A DNA stretch of 64,000 nt from Streptomyces sp. Y2F8-2 (lineage in GTDB: Bacteria; Actinomycetota; Actinomycetes; Streptomycetales; Streptomycetaceae): the NCBI RefSeq assembly GCF_014905555.1, contig NZ_BNGS01000008.1, positions 62,001-126,000 of the forward strand. The letters run 5' to 3'. Below are positions 1 to 8,355 of the stretch, one piece after another. The notes under the pieces were generated by a model that had not been told where the DNA came from, searched no databases, and saw only the letters and a program-made list of their open reading frames with translations. How positions within the stretch are numbered: position 1 is the stretch's first letter; the number at the start of each line of letters is the position of its first letter. The position numbers and the translations under genes were made by a program.

Positions 1-49
1 CCTCGACAACGTGATCGTCTTCGCGGCGCTCACCACGTCCACGCCCTGA
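1..49 (+). CDS. C-terminal end of an unidentified protein (partial)
   Basis: A reading frame is open from the left edge of the window to a TGA at 47-49. The last residues read LDNVIVFAALTTSTP. The fragment is too short to identify. It is followed after 86 bp by a sigma-factor gene on the same strand. It could be the tail of a real upstream gene or a chance open frame. Confidence 0.3.
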   Translation, partial: LDNVIVFAALTTSTP

Positions 50-135
50 ACCGCCCTTACCGATCCCGGGCCTTCGGAACGTACGCCGATGGCCCGGGGT
101 CCTACCCCACGACTGCCCCACGACCATGGAGAGCG

Positions 136-627
136 TTGAAACGGTCCCGTGAGAGGGCGGCGTCCGAGCTGTTCGCCGCCGTCTATCCACGCCTCGCCGG
201 CTGGTGCCGCCGTCTCGTCGACGACGACGGGACGGCCCACGAGATCGCCTCGGAGGCGTTCACCCGGCTCTGGGCCCGCTGGACCTCCGTGGACGAGCCC
301 CGCGGCTTCCTCTACGTCACCGCGGCCAACCTCGTCCGGGACCACTGGCGCAAGCTGGAGCGCGAGCGCAGAGCCGTGCACCGTGCCACCACGGAGGCCG
401 CCGTCCGCCCCCACCCCGAACAGGCCGACCCCTCGGTGCGCCTGCTCGTGCAGTCGCTGCCGGAGCGACTGCGCGTCCCGATCCTGCTGCACTACTACGC
501 TGACATGCCGATCCGGGAGGTGTCCGTGCTGACCGGACGCAAGGAAGGAACCGTCAAGGCCGACCTGCACGCGGCCCGGGAACTGCTCCGCGTCCACCTG
601 AGGAGAAGCCTTGACCACACGCTCTGA
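136..627 (+). CDS. RNA polymerase sigma factor, ECF/sigma-70 family
   Basis: This 163-aa protein would direct RNA polymerase to a small set of promoters. A region 2 is visible at about residues 10-75 (ASELFAAVYPRLAGW, then EAFTRLWARW, then FLYVTAANLVRDHWRK). A region 4 helix-turn-helix is visible at about residues 105-158 (LPERLRVPILLHYYADM, then VLTGRKEGTVKADLHAARELL). The size is usual for ECF sigma factors. The start is a TTG at 136 with GGAGAG at 128-133; an ATG at 126 is out of frame and stops quickly. The stop lies inside the next gene (17-bp overlap), so a membrane partner is translationally coupled. The specific ECF group cannot be assigned by eye. Confidence 0.85.
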   Translation: MKRSRERAASELFAAVYPRLAGWCRRLVDDDGTAHEIASEAFTRLWARWTSVDEPRGFLYVTAANLVRDHWRKLERERRAVHRATTEAAVRPHPEQADPSVRLLVQSLPERLRVPILLHYYADMPIREVSVLTGRKEGTVKADLHAARELLRVHLRRSLDHTL

Positions 628-1114
628 CGACGGTCCGGAGCTGGAACCCGACGACCCCCTCGCGGTGATCCTGCGGCCCCCCTCGGACCATCTCGGCCCG
701 CCCCCCGGCCGCTTCCGCGCGATCCGCCGCGCCGCGGCCCGCCGCCGGCTGCTCCGCGCCGCGGCCGGGGCCGGCCTGACCGCCGCCGTCGCCGTCCTCG
801 TCGCCCTGCCGCTCCACCTGACGACGCCCGAGACACCGGCGCCCCCGTCGGTCCCCCTCGCGCCCCCGCCCCCGAGCGGTCGTCCGGCGCCCGCCGGCCC
901 GTCGGCGTCGCCCTCGCCGTCGGCGCCGCCCCGGAGCGTCACCCGGCGCCCCACCACGCCTCCCCGTGCCGGCGGTTCCCGCACCCCGAGCCGCCCGCCG
1001 GCCGCCACCCGGGAACCGTCGGCGACACCGACCGCGGCACGTCCCGAGCCGTCGGCGAGCCGGACCGCGGCCGGCACCGCACCGTCGCTCAGCCCGTCGA
1101 TACGGCCGAGGTAG
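611..1114 (+). CDS. Pro/Ser-rich single-pass membrane protein coupled to the sigma factor
   Basis: This 167-aa protein starts at TTG 611 behind a strong AGGAGAAG (601-608) and overlaps the end of the sigma-factor gene. An Arg-rich stretch (about residues 33-47) is followed by one membrane segment (about residues 47-68) and a long Pro/Ser/Thr/Arg-rich tail with no recognisable fold. Its position suggests a membrane-bound partner, possibly an anti-sigma factor, but no anti-sigma domain or zinc-binding HxxxCxxC motif is visible. The cytoplasmic part is short, so the anti-sigma idea is inference from gene order only. Confidence 0.7.
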   Translation: MTTRSDDGPELEPDDPLAVILRPPSDHLGPPPGRFRAIRRAAARRRLLRAAAGAGLTAAVAVLVALPLHLTTPETPAPPSVPLAPPPPSGRPAPAGPSASPSPSAPPRSVTRRPTTPPRAGGSRTPSRPPAATREPSATPTAARPEPSASRTAAGTAPSLSPSIRPR

Positions 1115-1486
1115 TCACGGCCACTCGGTCGGCGCGACGCAGACGTGCACGGCCCGGGGCGTCGGCAGGCGGATCCCCATGCCGGTCCGCGTGGTCGAGT
1201 CGCGGGAGGCCCGCGAGAGCGGCGGTCCCCTGGCCGTTCGAACGCTGAGCCCGCAGGTCAGTCGGTGTTCGGGAGTGTGCCGGCGCAACCGTCAGTCTCA
1301 CCACCACCGCCCCCTGGGCCGCAAGGCGCGGGAGGCACCCCTGCAAGGCCCCCGGAGAATCCCCTCACGAGCCCCACACAGTCTGCACACGGTCTTTCGA
1401 TAACCCCGTTAGCGTGGCAACCCGTTCGATTCCAAGTGCGAACGCGGCCCGTCGGGGCGGCGGCCAGCCCACACAGGAAGACCGCA
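1115..1486. other. Intergenic region, 372 bp
   Basis: No coding sequence with convincing composition is visible here. The only notable structure is a near-palindrome at 1399-1413 (GATAAC-CCC-GTTAGC, one mismatch between the arms). It lies about 75 bp before the zinc-ribbon gene and could be part of its promoter or operator. I see no convincing -35/-10 pair. Confidence 0.4.
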
Positions 1487-2359
1487 ATGGACTACTGCTC
1501 CTCGTGTCGTCGGCATCTCAACGGCGCCCTGGTGTGCCCCGGATGCGGTGCCTACGCCCCCGACATCGCCCCGGTCACCGCCGACGGCCACACCGTCCCG
1601 GGCCCGGCCACCACGGCGACGCCGGTCATGGAGGCGACGGCGGCCACGGCGGCATGGGAGTTCGCGGCTCCGGACGTCGACGAGGCCCCGCACGCCGGTC
1701 CGCCCGCCGACCCCACGGGCCCGACGCGCCGCACGGAAGGGCGTGCCGCGCGGCGGCGCCGGCTGGCGCGCTGGAAGAAGACCCAGCGCAAGGCCCTGGT
1801 GGCGACCGCCGTCGCCCTCGTCGGAGGCGGTCTGACCGTGGCCTCGATGGACCGGCACACCGCCGACCGCGCCCAGGCGGCCCCGGCTCCGGAGGCGTCG
1901 GCCCTCGGCGGTGCGGAGGAACCGACGTCGCTGTACAGCAGTCCGGCGCCGCCCCGCTCCGGCACCCCGGGCTCCGGCGCGCCCCGGGCAGCGCACACCC
2001 CCACTGCGCAGTCCCCCGCGGCCGACCCGGCCCGACTGTCCTCGCCGGTCTCGGCCCATGCCACGCCGTCGGCCGCTCAGCCGCACACGGCCACCTCCAC
2101 CCGTACGACGCACACGGCGGGCACGACAGGTGCGGCGGGCACGGGTACGTCGGGCACCGGTCACACGACGGCGAACTCCCCCTCCCGGTCGGGAACGGAC
2201 TCCTCGTCCTCCTCGTCGTCCACGGGGACGTCCCAGCAGCCGTCCTCCCCGACCACCGGCACCGGCGGCGGCACGGACCCGGGCACCTCGCAGACCGCTC
2301 CGTCCCCGGCGGCCACCTCGCCGTCGCAGGTCTGCCTGCTCGTCGTCTGCCTCGGCTGA
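1487..2359 (+). CDS. Zinc-ribbon single-pass membrane protein (SCO2400-like)
   Basis: This 290-aa protein begins MDYCSSCRRHLNG, with a four-cysteine zinc ribbon (CSSC at residues 4-7, CPGC at about 17-20). A basic stretch and one transmembrane helix follow at about residues 105-122 (LVATAVALVGGGLTVA). The rest is a long Ser/Thr/Pro/Gly-rich tail ending in VCLLVVCLG. The architecture matches a Streptomyces family known from SCO2400, which has no assigned function. The ATG at 1487 is chosen because it directly precedes the zinc ribbon and has AGGAAG at 1475-1480; the open frame extends farther upstream but codes atypically there. The two C-terminal cysteines in a hydrophobic tail are unusual. 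Confidence 0.8.
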   Translation: MDYCSSCRRHLNGALVCPGCGAYAPDIAPVTADGHTVPGPATTATPVMEATAATAAWEFAAPDVDEAPHAGPPADPTGPTRRTEGRAARRRRLARWKKTQRKALVATAVALVGGGLTVASMDRHTADRAQAAPAPEASALGGAEEPTSLYSSPAPPRSGTPGSGAPRAAHTPTAQSPAADPARLSSPVSAHATPSAAQPHTATSTRTTHTAGTTGAAGTGTSGTGHTTANSPSRSGTDSSSSSSSTGTSQQPSSPTTGTGGGTDPGTSQTAPSPAATSPSQVCLLVVCLG

Positions 2360-2691
2360 CCGCAGGCGAACGCCACCACGGCCACTCGCCGCCCCCCGCG
2401 ATCCCGCGGGCGGGCGGTTTCGGCGTGTCCACGGGATGCGCTCACGAACCCGGGCCCGGCGCCCCGGCGTTCGGTCCCGCTCCCACCGGGGTCCGGTCGG
2501 CCAGGAGTGTCGGACACGCGAGGATTGCGCGGCCGGACCGTCACCCGGTGGTCACCGGATGGGGGAGACCGTGATCGAATCGTGTGTCCGTGCCAGTAGG
2601 CTGTGATCCGCTGCGGCACCCCACCCCCACCCGCCCTGGCGGAATCCTGTCCGGCGGCGGTCGAGTCGTCGCACGGCATTCGTCTCCCGGC
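2360..2691. other. Intergenic region before the kinase gene, 332 bp
   Basis: No gene is convincing here. A TAGGCT hexamer at 2597-2602 fits the Streptomyces -10 pattern TANNNT and would put a transcript start near 2609. If used, it rules out the GTG start at 2584 for the kinase and supports the ATG at 2692. No clear -35 element is visible. Confidence 0.35.
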
Positions 2692-3876
2692 ATGAGGATG
2701 AAACAACAGGTGCTGATCGCGGGCCGGTACCAGCTGAACACCACCATCGGACGTGGCGCGATGGGAGAGGTCTGGCGGGCGTACGACCAGATGCTCGGCC
2801 GTCCCGTCGCCGTCAAGGTGCTGCTCGACCGGAACGCCGACCCCACCGCGGACTCCCGTTTCCGCCTCGAGGCACAGACCGCGGGCCGGCTCCACCACCC
2901 GCACGTGGTCGGTGTGCTCGACTTCGGGGAGCACGAGGGGCGGCTGTTCCTGGTGATGGAGCTGGTGGAGGGCGACAGCCTCGCCCGGGTGCTCGCCGAC
3001 GACGGGCCGTTGCCCGCCGAACAGGTCGCGGCCATCGCGGCCCAGGCGGCGGCCGGGCTCGCAGTGGCGCACGAACAGGGCATCGTGCACCGCGACATCA
3101 AGCCCGGCAACCTGCTCCTCGACGCGGGCGGCACCCTGAAGATCGGCGACTTCGGCATCGCCCGCTTCATGGACGACCCGTCGGGAGCGCTCACCGCGAC
3201 CGGGCAGATCGTCGGTACGAGCCTGTACATCGCGCCCGAGCGCGCCCTGGGCAAGCCCGCGGGACCGGCCAGCGACGTGTACTCGCTCGGCTGCGTCCTC
3301 TACCAACTCCTCACCGGACGGCCTCCGTTCCGCGCCGACAGCCCGATCGCGATCCTGCACCAGCACCTGGACGCGACGCCCGTACCCCCGCGCGAGCTGG
3401 GTGCCGCCCTCCCGCCCGCTTTCGAGAACTATCTGCTGAGCCTGCTCGCCAAGCGGCCCGAGGACCGGCCCACGGCACGGCAGGCCGCCGACTGGTTCGC
3501 CACGGGCGCCTGGCGGGGCCGCCCGGAACCGCTTCCGGCCGCGGCACCGGTCCCGGCAGCGGCACCGATCCCGGTCCCGGCCCCTCAGTCGCCGGTCCCG
3601 CCCCGGACGGAGGGCCCGGCGACGACGTACAAACTCCCGTCCGCGCTGCCCGGCCACCGCGCCGCCCGCCCGCGGTCGTCGTCGGGCAACCGGCGCGCGC
3701 GGCCCTCGCTGCGCACGTTCGTCGCCGGACGGCCGCGCGCGGTCGGGCTGATCGCCGCGGCGCTGCTGTTCCTCACGGCGATGTACGTGGGCATGTCGGT
3801 GTTCAGCCCGGACAGCAGTTCGGCGGAGACACCGCAGGAGACGGGCCGATCGAGCCCGGCCGCGCCGACGCCGTGA
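2692..3876 (+). CDS. Membrane-anchored serine/threonine protein kinase
   Basis: This 394-aa Hanks-type kinase should phosphorylate Ser/Thr on proteins at the inner membrane face. The kinase domain begins almost at once: the glycine loop GRGAMGEVW, VAVKVLL with the ATP lysine, catalytic loop HRDIKPGN, DFGIARF and YIAPER are all intact. A Pro/Ala-rich linker follows, then one transmembrane helix (GLIAAALLFLTAMYVGMSVF) near the C-terminus and a short Ser-rich outside tail with no PASTA or other sensor domain. ATG 2692 is chosen because it lies just ahead of the kinase fold and behind a candidate -10; ATG 2698 and GTG 2584 remain possible. It stands alone, so its substrates are unknown. Confidence 0.9.
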   Translation: MRMKQQVLIAGRYQLNTTIGRGAMGEVWRAYDQMLGRPVAVKVLLDRNADPTADSRFRLEAQTAGRLHHPHVVGVLDFGEHEGRLFLVMELVEGDSLARVLADDGPLPAEQVAAIAAQAAAGLAVAHEQGIVHRDIKPGNLLLDAGGTLKIGDFGIARFMDDPSGALTATGQIVGTSLYIAPERALGKPAGPASDVYSLGCVLYQLLTGRPPFRADSPIAILHQHLDATPVPPRELGAALPPAFENYLLSLLAKRPEDRPTARQAADWFATGAWRGRPEPLPAAAPVPAAAPIPVPAPQSPVPPRTEGPATTYKLPSALPGHRAARPRSSSGNRRARPSLRTFVAGRPRAVGLIAAALLFLTAMYVGMSVFSPDSSSAETPQETGRSSPAAPTP

Positions 3877-3883
3877 CGCCCGG

Positions 3884-3914
3884 CTCAACTTGCCTGCCGA
3901 TCATGCCAGTTGAG
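3884..3914. terminator. Inverted repeat after the kinase gene
   Basis: CTCAACT (3884-3890) and AGTTGAG (3908-3914) form perfect 7-bp arms with a 17-nt spacer, starting 8 bp after the kinase stop. It could be a weak terminator for the kinase or an operator for the DUF6445 gene downstream. The arms are AT-richer than typical terminators here. Confidence 0.35.
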
Positions 3915-3963
3915 TTGACGAAGGCTTGACCGAACGAAAAGAAACGACGGTGGGGGCGAACTG

Positions 3964-3969
3964 TAGGTT
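3964..3969 (+). promoter_or_regulatory. Candidate -10 element of a leaderless transcript
   Basis: TAGGTT ends 7 nt before the ATG at 3977, so transcription would start at or next to the A of the start codon. No Shine-Dalgarno sequence precedes that ATG. This supports 3977 over upstream TTG and GTG codons in the same frame. No good -35 is seen. Confidence 0.4.
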
Positions 3970-3976
3970 CACCGGC

Positions 3977-4648
3977 ATGCCCCCACAACCCCCGCGTCTG
4001 CCCGTCCTGCCGTACCGCAAGCCCACCCGTGGCCGCGACTACTGGATCCTCGACGACGTGCTGCCGAACGTGGACGAGGTCCGGGCCCGCTGTCTCGCCA
4101 AGGACGACTGGGTCAAGGGACACCCGTACACGCAGGAGAGCTGGCCGGGGATGCGCACCATGCCCGGTCTCGAACCGGCCGAACTCGCCCGGATCGAGCG
4201 GCTGGTGCGCAAGGAGACCGGCGCCGCGAAGCTCTGGCAGGAGACCGCCCCCGGCGGCGGCACCCTCAACCACAACTGCGTCCAGGTCGTCGGCAAGGAC
4301 GAGGGCGAACCGCGCCCGCACACCGACTCGCGCGCCCTGTGCCGGTACGCCGCCGTGCTCTACCTCAGCCCGAACATCCCCAAGGACTGCGGCACGAGCT
4401 TCTACCGGCAGAGCCTGCCGGGCGGCGTCCTCGGCGGCAACATGGTGCAGGCGCCGCACACGAACCTGGTCGAGGCGCTGGGCACGCGGTACGTCTCGCC
4501 GGACGCGTTCACCGAGGACGTCCGCGTGCCACAGCGCTACAACCGGCTGCTCCTGTACAAGGCCAACCTCATGCACAGCGCCACGGGTTACTGGGGCGGC
4601 GACCTGGAGGACAGGCGCATGACGGCCGTGTTCTTCTGGATGGCCTAG
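3977..4648 (+). CDS. DUF6445 family protein, 2-oxoglutarate-oxygenase-like
   Basis: This 223-aa soluble protein looks like the DUF6445 family. It carries the ligand pattern of Fe(II)/2-oxoglutarate oxygenases: HTDS (an HxD motif, about residues 115-118), a distal His in NLMHSATGYWGG near the C-terminus, and an Arg pair (DRRMT) a few residues later. Those spacings fit a cupin-like oxygenase fold, but the biochemical activity of the family is not established as far as I know. The start is set by the candidate leaderless promoter; the open frame reaches back to TTG 3926. It stands between the kinase and a convergent secreted HNH gene, with no obvious functional partner. Confidence 0.7.
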   Translation: MPPQPPRLPVLPYRKPTRGRDYWILDDVLPNVDEVRARCLAKDDWVKGHPYTQESWPGMRTMPGLEPAELARIERLVRKETGAAKLWQETAPGGGTLNHNCVQVVGKDEGEPRPHTDSRALCRYAAVLYLSPNIPKDCGTSFYRQSLPGGVLGGNMVQAPHTNLVEALGTRYVSPDAFTEDVRVPQRYNRLLLYKANLMHSATGYWGGDLEDRRMTAVFFWMA

Positions 4649-4669
4649 AGGCCCTGACAGGCCCGGGGC

Positions 4670-5194
4670 TCAGCTCAGGCCGAGGCTGGAGAGCGCGGTC
4701 GTCCAGTCCGTGATGATCGCGTTCTGGGCGTCCTCCAGGCTGACGTCGCCCGCGCAGACGGCCTTCTTGAGCTTGTTCTCGACGACATCCTTGTCGGCCG
4801 AGGTCTCGTCGCCGTAATGCGGTTCGGGCCAGAGGTTCAGCTCGCTCCTGGGCGCGCCGCCGAGTTCGAGCGGCACGAAGTGGTCTTCCTCGTAGTCCGA
4901 GGTGCTGGTGTCGCTGTAGCCGTACTCGACGATCTGCTTCTTCTTCAGCGCGGTGGTGTACGAGCTCGACGGCCGCACGGTCGCGGTCCAGCCGGAGACA
5001 CAGATCGTGGAGTCGATGGTGTCCTGCGTGACGTCCGGGTTGAGGGCGCCGGGCTGGCAGCTGGGGTCGGGGAGGGGCAGGTAGTCCTGGCTGCACGACT
5101 GCGCGTGCGCGCTGCCGGTGGTGACGGTCAGGCCCGCGGCGGCGAGGGCGAGGGTGGACAGGGTGGTCACCAGGGGGCGCGGTATTCGGGACAT
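4670..5194 (-). CDS. Secreted HNH-type nuclease-like protein
   Basis: This 174-aa protein begins with a clear signal peptide (MSRIPRPL, hydrophobic LSTLALAAAGLTVTTG, cleavage after SAHA). The mature part carries an HNH-like core: EEDHFVPLELGG followed by NLWPEP, as in secreted Streptomyces HNH/DUF1524-type proteins. Two cysteine pairs (SCSQ, SCQP and VCAG, ICVSG) could form disulfides outside the cell. It probably cuts nucleic acid outside the cell, but catalysis is inferred from the motif only. The start ATG at 5192-5194 has GGGAG upstream; longer in-frame starts would precede the signal peptide. Confidence 0.8.
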   Translation of the reverse strand: MSRIPRPLVTTLSTLALAAAGLTVTTGSAHAQSCSQDYLPLPDPSCQPGALNPDVTQDTIDSTICVSGWTATVRPSSSYTTALKKKQIVEYGYSDTSTSDYEEDHFVPLELGGAPRSELNLWPEPHYGDETSADKDVVENKLKKAVCAGDVSLEDAQNAIITDWTTALSSLGLS

Positions 5195-5460
5195 GGGGAG
5201 TCTCCCGGTGGGGGTGCCCGGCACGATTCCAGGCGGTCGTGAGCATGACAGCACCGGAGCGTCTATGCGGGTAGACCCCTTTGCGGGACCGGGAGAAGCT
5301 TGGTTGAAGGTTTGTCCGGGCGAATGCACCGGGTTGTGAAGTCATGGGCAGCGCTTGGGCGTTGGTTCACCCAGGTGTACGGCGAGCGCGACGGACTCCC
5401 CGCCTCGGCGGCACACCGTCACAGTCACGCCGCCAGCGGCACCCCCTCAGCGGCACGCCG

Positions 5461-6210
5461 TCAGCGGGACGGCGTCAGCGGCAGGTCGTCCGTGTACGCG
5501 TTCACCGGCTTGTCCACCCGCTCGACGGTACCGGCGTCCAGCGCGGCCGGCGCCGACCGTGTGCCCAGCGTCCCGCCGGGGTGCCAGGTGCCCGTGACGG
5601 CCACCCAGGTGTCGGCCGGCAGCGCCGGGGACCCGTGGATCCGTACCTTCACGGACTGGGCGTCCGCAGCGCAGCACGAGAAGATGATCCGGGTCAGGTA
5701 CCAGCCCCCGCCTCGCTCGTCCGGCGTGACGAATCCGGTCAACGTGACGCTGCGCCCCTTGATGGCCTGCGCACGGTCCTGCTGCACACGGCTGGTGAAC
5801 TCCGTGAGCGTCATCGGCAGCGGCGAGGCCGCGGGCAGCGGTTCGAAGTGCCGCTGCTGCGCGACGGCCCTGGCGGGCTCACGGGAGGCGGTGTACGAGC
5901 CGAGGGCGGGCGGGGCATAGAGGAGCAGGCTCAGCGCGGGCAGGAACAGCAGCCAGGCGACACGGGGTGCGGCGGAGTGGTCGTGGCCGTGGCCGGTGTC
6001 GCCGTGACCGCCGTGCTCGGCGTGGCTGCCCCGCCCGCGGTCGAGGGCCGCGCTCGCCAGTCCGAGCACGAGCAGCAGCGCCCCGGAGGCGATCAGATAC
6101 GGGCGCAGTCCCGGCCGCACGTACCTCAGGCACAGGTCGGTGAAGAGCGAGGCGTGCAGCAGACCGAGGCCGCTGAGGACGAGCAGGACCGCCGGGAAGG
6201 GCCGTTTCAC
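5461..6210 (-). CDS. TIGR03943 family protein (YcgQ-like), permease partner
   Basis: This 249-aa protein has four hydrophobic helices in its first half with a His-rich loop (SHAEHGGHGDTGHGHDH, about residues 70-88). The soluble second half contains IIFSCCAADAQSV, the conserved double-cysteine signature of the TIGR03943/DUF1980 family. The GTG start at 6210 overlaps the TGA of the upstream permease gene by 4 bp (GTGA), so the two are translationally coupled. Family members nearly always pair with a DUF318/YraQ-type permease, as here. The His-rich loop and paired cysteines suggest metal binding, but the transported substrate is not known from sequence. Confidence 0.8.
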   Translation of the reverse strand: MKRPFPAVLLVLSGLGLLHASLFTDLCLRYVRPGLRPYLIASGALLLVLGLASAALDRGRGSHAEHGGHGDTGHGHDHSAAPRVAWLLFLPALSLLLYAPPALGSYTASREPARAVAQQRHFEPLPAASPLPMTLTEFTSRVQQDRAQAIKGRSVTLTGFVTPDERGGGWYLTRIIFSCCAADAQSVKVRIHGSPALPADTWVAVTGTWHPGGTLGTRSAPAALDAGTVERVDKPVNAYTDDLPLTPSR

Positions 6211-7241
6211 AGCAGGGCCCCTCCGATCAGCGCGCTGCACGCCACCGCCACGACGGTTGTGGCGGTGGAGAAGCGGACCGCGAACGCCCGTCCGAACGTG
6301 CCCGCCTGAAGGGCGATCAGCTTGAGGTCGACCATCGGCCCCACCACCATGAAGGCCAGCCGCGCCACGGGCGAGAAGCCGGTGAGCGAGGCGGCCACGA
6401 AGGCGTCCGCCTCGGAGCACACCGCGAGCACGACGGCGAGCCCCGCGAGGAACAGCACCGACAGCCAGGTCGAGCCGGAGAACACGTCGAGCACGGAGCG
6501 CGGGACCGCCACGTTGAAGGTGGCCGCCGCCATGGCCCCGACGACCAGGAAGCCGCCCGCGTGCAGGAAGTCGTGCTGGAAGCCGAGCCGGAACTCCCGC
6601 CAGCGGCTGTGCCCCGGTCGGTGACCGGTGTGGCGCACGGCCGGCCGCAGCCACTCCTCCCTGCCGAGCCAGAGCCACAGCCAGCCCATCACGGCCGCGG
6701 TGGCGAGCGAGGCGAGCAGCCGGGCCAGGACCATCAGGGGGCTGCCGGGGAAGGCGACGGCGGTGGCGGTCAGCACCACCGGGTTGACGGCCGGAGCCGA
6801 CAGCAGGAACGCGAACGCGGCGGCCGGGGTGACACCCCGCCGGATCAGGCTGTTCGCGACCGGCACCGACGCGCACTCGCAGCCGGGCAGCACCGCCCCG
6901 GCGACCCCGGCGACCGGAACGGCGAGCGCGGGGTTGCGGGGCAGCGCCCGGCTGAACGCCGTCGCCGGCACGAACGCGTTGATGGCGCCGGACAGGGCCG
7001 TGCCGATCAGCAGGAAGGGCAGCGCCTGCACGGTGATGGCCAGCCAGACGGTGCGCCACGCCTGCATCGCGGGCGCGTCCATCCACCGGCCGAGCAGGAG
7101 CAGCGCCGGACCGGCGAGGACGGCCGCCGCCAGCAGCAGCGGCCAGAACGCGGGCCGGCCGCGGGCGGGGACGCGCTCGGGCGCCGCGGGGACCGCGGCG
7201 CCCGCCTCCGCCTCCTCGGCCAGTTCCTCTGTCTTCTGCAT
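6207..7241 (-). CDS. Permease, DUF318/YraQ (YcgR-like) family
   Basis: This 344-aa membrane protein has eight or more predicted helices. It shows the family signature GAVLPGCECASVPVANSL (about residues 115-132) and SAPAVNPVVL in the following helix. A cytoplasmic His/Arg loop lies mid-protein. It is the first gene of a coupled pair with the TIGR03943 gene. The ATG at 7241 has GGAG upstream (in CGGAGCCGTC) and sits 19 bp from a strong palindrome at 7260-7276 that could be its operator. Family members are suspected metal or metabolite exporters, but the substrate cannot be read here. Confidence 0.85.
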   Translation of the reverse strand: MQKTEELAEEAEAGAAVPAAPERVPARGRPAFWPLLLAAAVLAGPALLLLGRWMDAPAMQAWRTVWLAITVQALPFLLIGTALSGAINAFVPATAFSRALPRNPALAVPVAGVAGAVLPGCECASVPVANSLIRRGVTPAAAFAFLLSAPAVNPVVLTATAVAFPGSPLMVLARLLASLATAAVMGWLWLWLGREEWLRPAVRHTGHRPGHSRWREFRLGFQHDFLHAGGFLVVGAMAAATFNVAVPRSVLDVFSGSTWLSVLFLAGLAVVLAVCSEADAFVAASLTGFSPVARLAFMVVGPMVDLKLIALQAGTFGRAFAVRFSTATTVVAVACSALIGGALL

Positions 7242-7259
7242 GACGGCTCCGACTGTCGG

Positions 7260-7276
7260 ATGTTCGGATCGAACAT
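7260..7276. promoter_or_regulatory. Perfect 17-bp inverted repeat, candidate operator
   Basis: ATGTTCG-GAT-CGAACAT has 7-bp perfect arms around a 3-nt centre. It lies 19-35 bp upstream of the permease start, where a repressor would block transcription. It does not match the Zur or Nur consensus sequences that I know for Streptomyces. Confidence 0.5.
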
Positions 7277-7491
7277 AACGGGCACCCGACCTCCCCTCCC
7301 GGGACCGCCACGCCCTCAGTCTGCCGAGGCGGACGCGCGCGGCCCGTGGTGTGACCGACGGCGGCATGCCGGACGTGCCGATCGACGGTGTGACGGCCCC
7401 CACAGCGTGGGCCGTGGATTTTGCCTGTGGAAAAGGTTTCCGGCTCCGGTCGCACCCGTACCCCTGGGCGTTGGAACAACCAGGAGGTGCC

Positions 7492-8253
7492 ATGCGCATT
7501 TCGCGGACCGCGGCGGGAACCCTCTTCGTGACGGGCGCCCTCACCCTGACACTGACGGCGCTCGTCTATCCGTCGATGCTGGGAGTGCAGACGGTCTCCA
7601 GCGCCCCCTCACGCGTGATCGCGAACACCTCGGCGGGACCCCTCACCGAGGCGGACCGCGACTTCGTCGTCAAGGTACGGGCGGCCGGCCTGTGGGAGTT
7701 CCCGTCCGGTGAACTGGCCATGAAGAAGGGCACGACCCCGGCCGTACGCACCGCCGGGGCGCATCTGGTCAACGGACACGTCAACCTCGACGCCGTCGAC
7801 CGGAAGGTGGCCGCGGAGCTGGGCATCACGCTGCCCAACCAGCCGAGCCCCCAGCAGCAGGGATTCGTGACGACGCTGACCAACGACACGGGCAAGCAGT
7901 TCGACAGCGACCTCGCGAACATCCTGCGGCTGACGCACGGACAGATCTTCCCCGCCATCGCCAACATCCGTGCCACCACGAAGAACACGCTGGTCCGCCA
8001 GCTGGCCGACGTGGCCAACGACACCGTCCTCGACCACATCACGGTCATGGAGCAGACGGGCCTGGTGGACTTCGACTCGCTGGTGTTCCAGGAGACGACA
8101 CCGCCGAAGCTCCCGAAGTCCAGCCTGACCCCGCCGGCCCCGCAGCCCGGCGAGCCGACGGTGGTCCTCTCCCCGCCGCCGGGCTTCACCCCGCCGCCGT
8201 CGACGACTCCGGGCGCGGCGGCGGCCCCCGGGTCGGCGCCGACCACCGGCTGA
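7492..8253 (+). CDS. Secreted DUF4142 domain protein
   Basis: This 253-aa protein starts at an ATG behind AGGAGG (7482-7487). An N-terminal signal sequence (RTAAGTLFVTGALTLTLTAL) precedes a helical DUF4142 domain at about residues 45-190, recognisable from TEADRDFVVKVRAAGLWEF, HLVNGHVNLDAVDRKVAAEL and the closing VMEQTGLVD. DUF4142 is a ferritin-like four-helix fold of unknown function that is often exported in actinobacteria. The last 60 residues are Pro-rich and disordered. It is transcribed away from the permease pair and ends at a strong bidirectional terminator. Confidence 0.8.
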   Translation: MRISRTAAGTLFVTGALTLTLTALVYPSMLGVQTVSSAPSRVIANTSAGPLTEADRDFVVKVRAAGLWEFPSGELAMKKGTTPAVRTAGAHLVNGHVNLDAVDRKVAAELGITLPNQPSPQQQGFVTTLTNDTGKQFDSDLANILRLTHGQIFPAIANIRATTKNTLVRQLADVANDTVLDHITVMEQTGLVDFDSLVFQETTPPKLPKSSLTPPAPQPGEPTVVLSPPPGFTPPPSTTPGAAAAPGSAPTTG

Positions 8254-8285
8254 CGGTCCGAGACAGGTCCCGAGTCGCGAGAATT

Positions 8286-8323
8286 GGGCCCGGCGCTCTC
8301 CGGGGGACGAGAGCGCCGGGCCC
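8286..8323. terminator. Strong bidirectional hairpin terminator
   Basis: A perfect 15-bp stem (GGGCCCGGCGCTCTC, 8286-8300, with its complement at 8309-8323) closes an 8-nt loop. It sits between the convergent DUF4142 and LAETG genes and can serve both. There is no U tract, as is usual in Streptomyces. Confidence 0.85.
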
Positions 8324-8355
8324 GTCGGGGATGGTTCAGCGGACGCCCGGAGGCG

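Noticed and set aside
7416..7440. A DnaA-like TGTGGAAAA near the DUF4142 promoter.
   Set aside because: It has one mismatch to the box and no neighbouring boxes, so it is likely chance.
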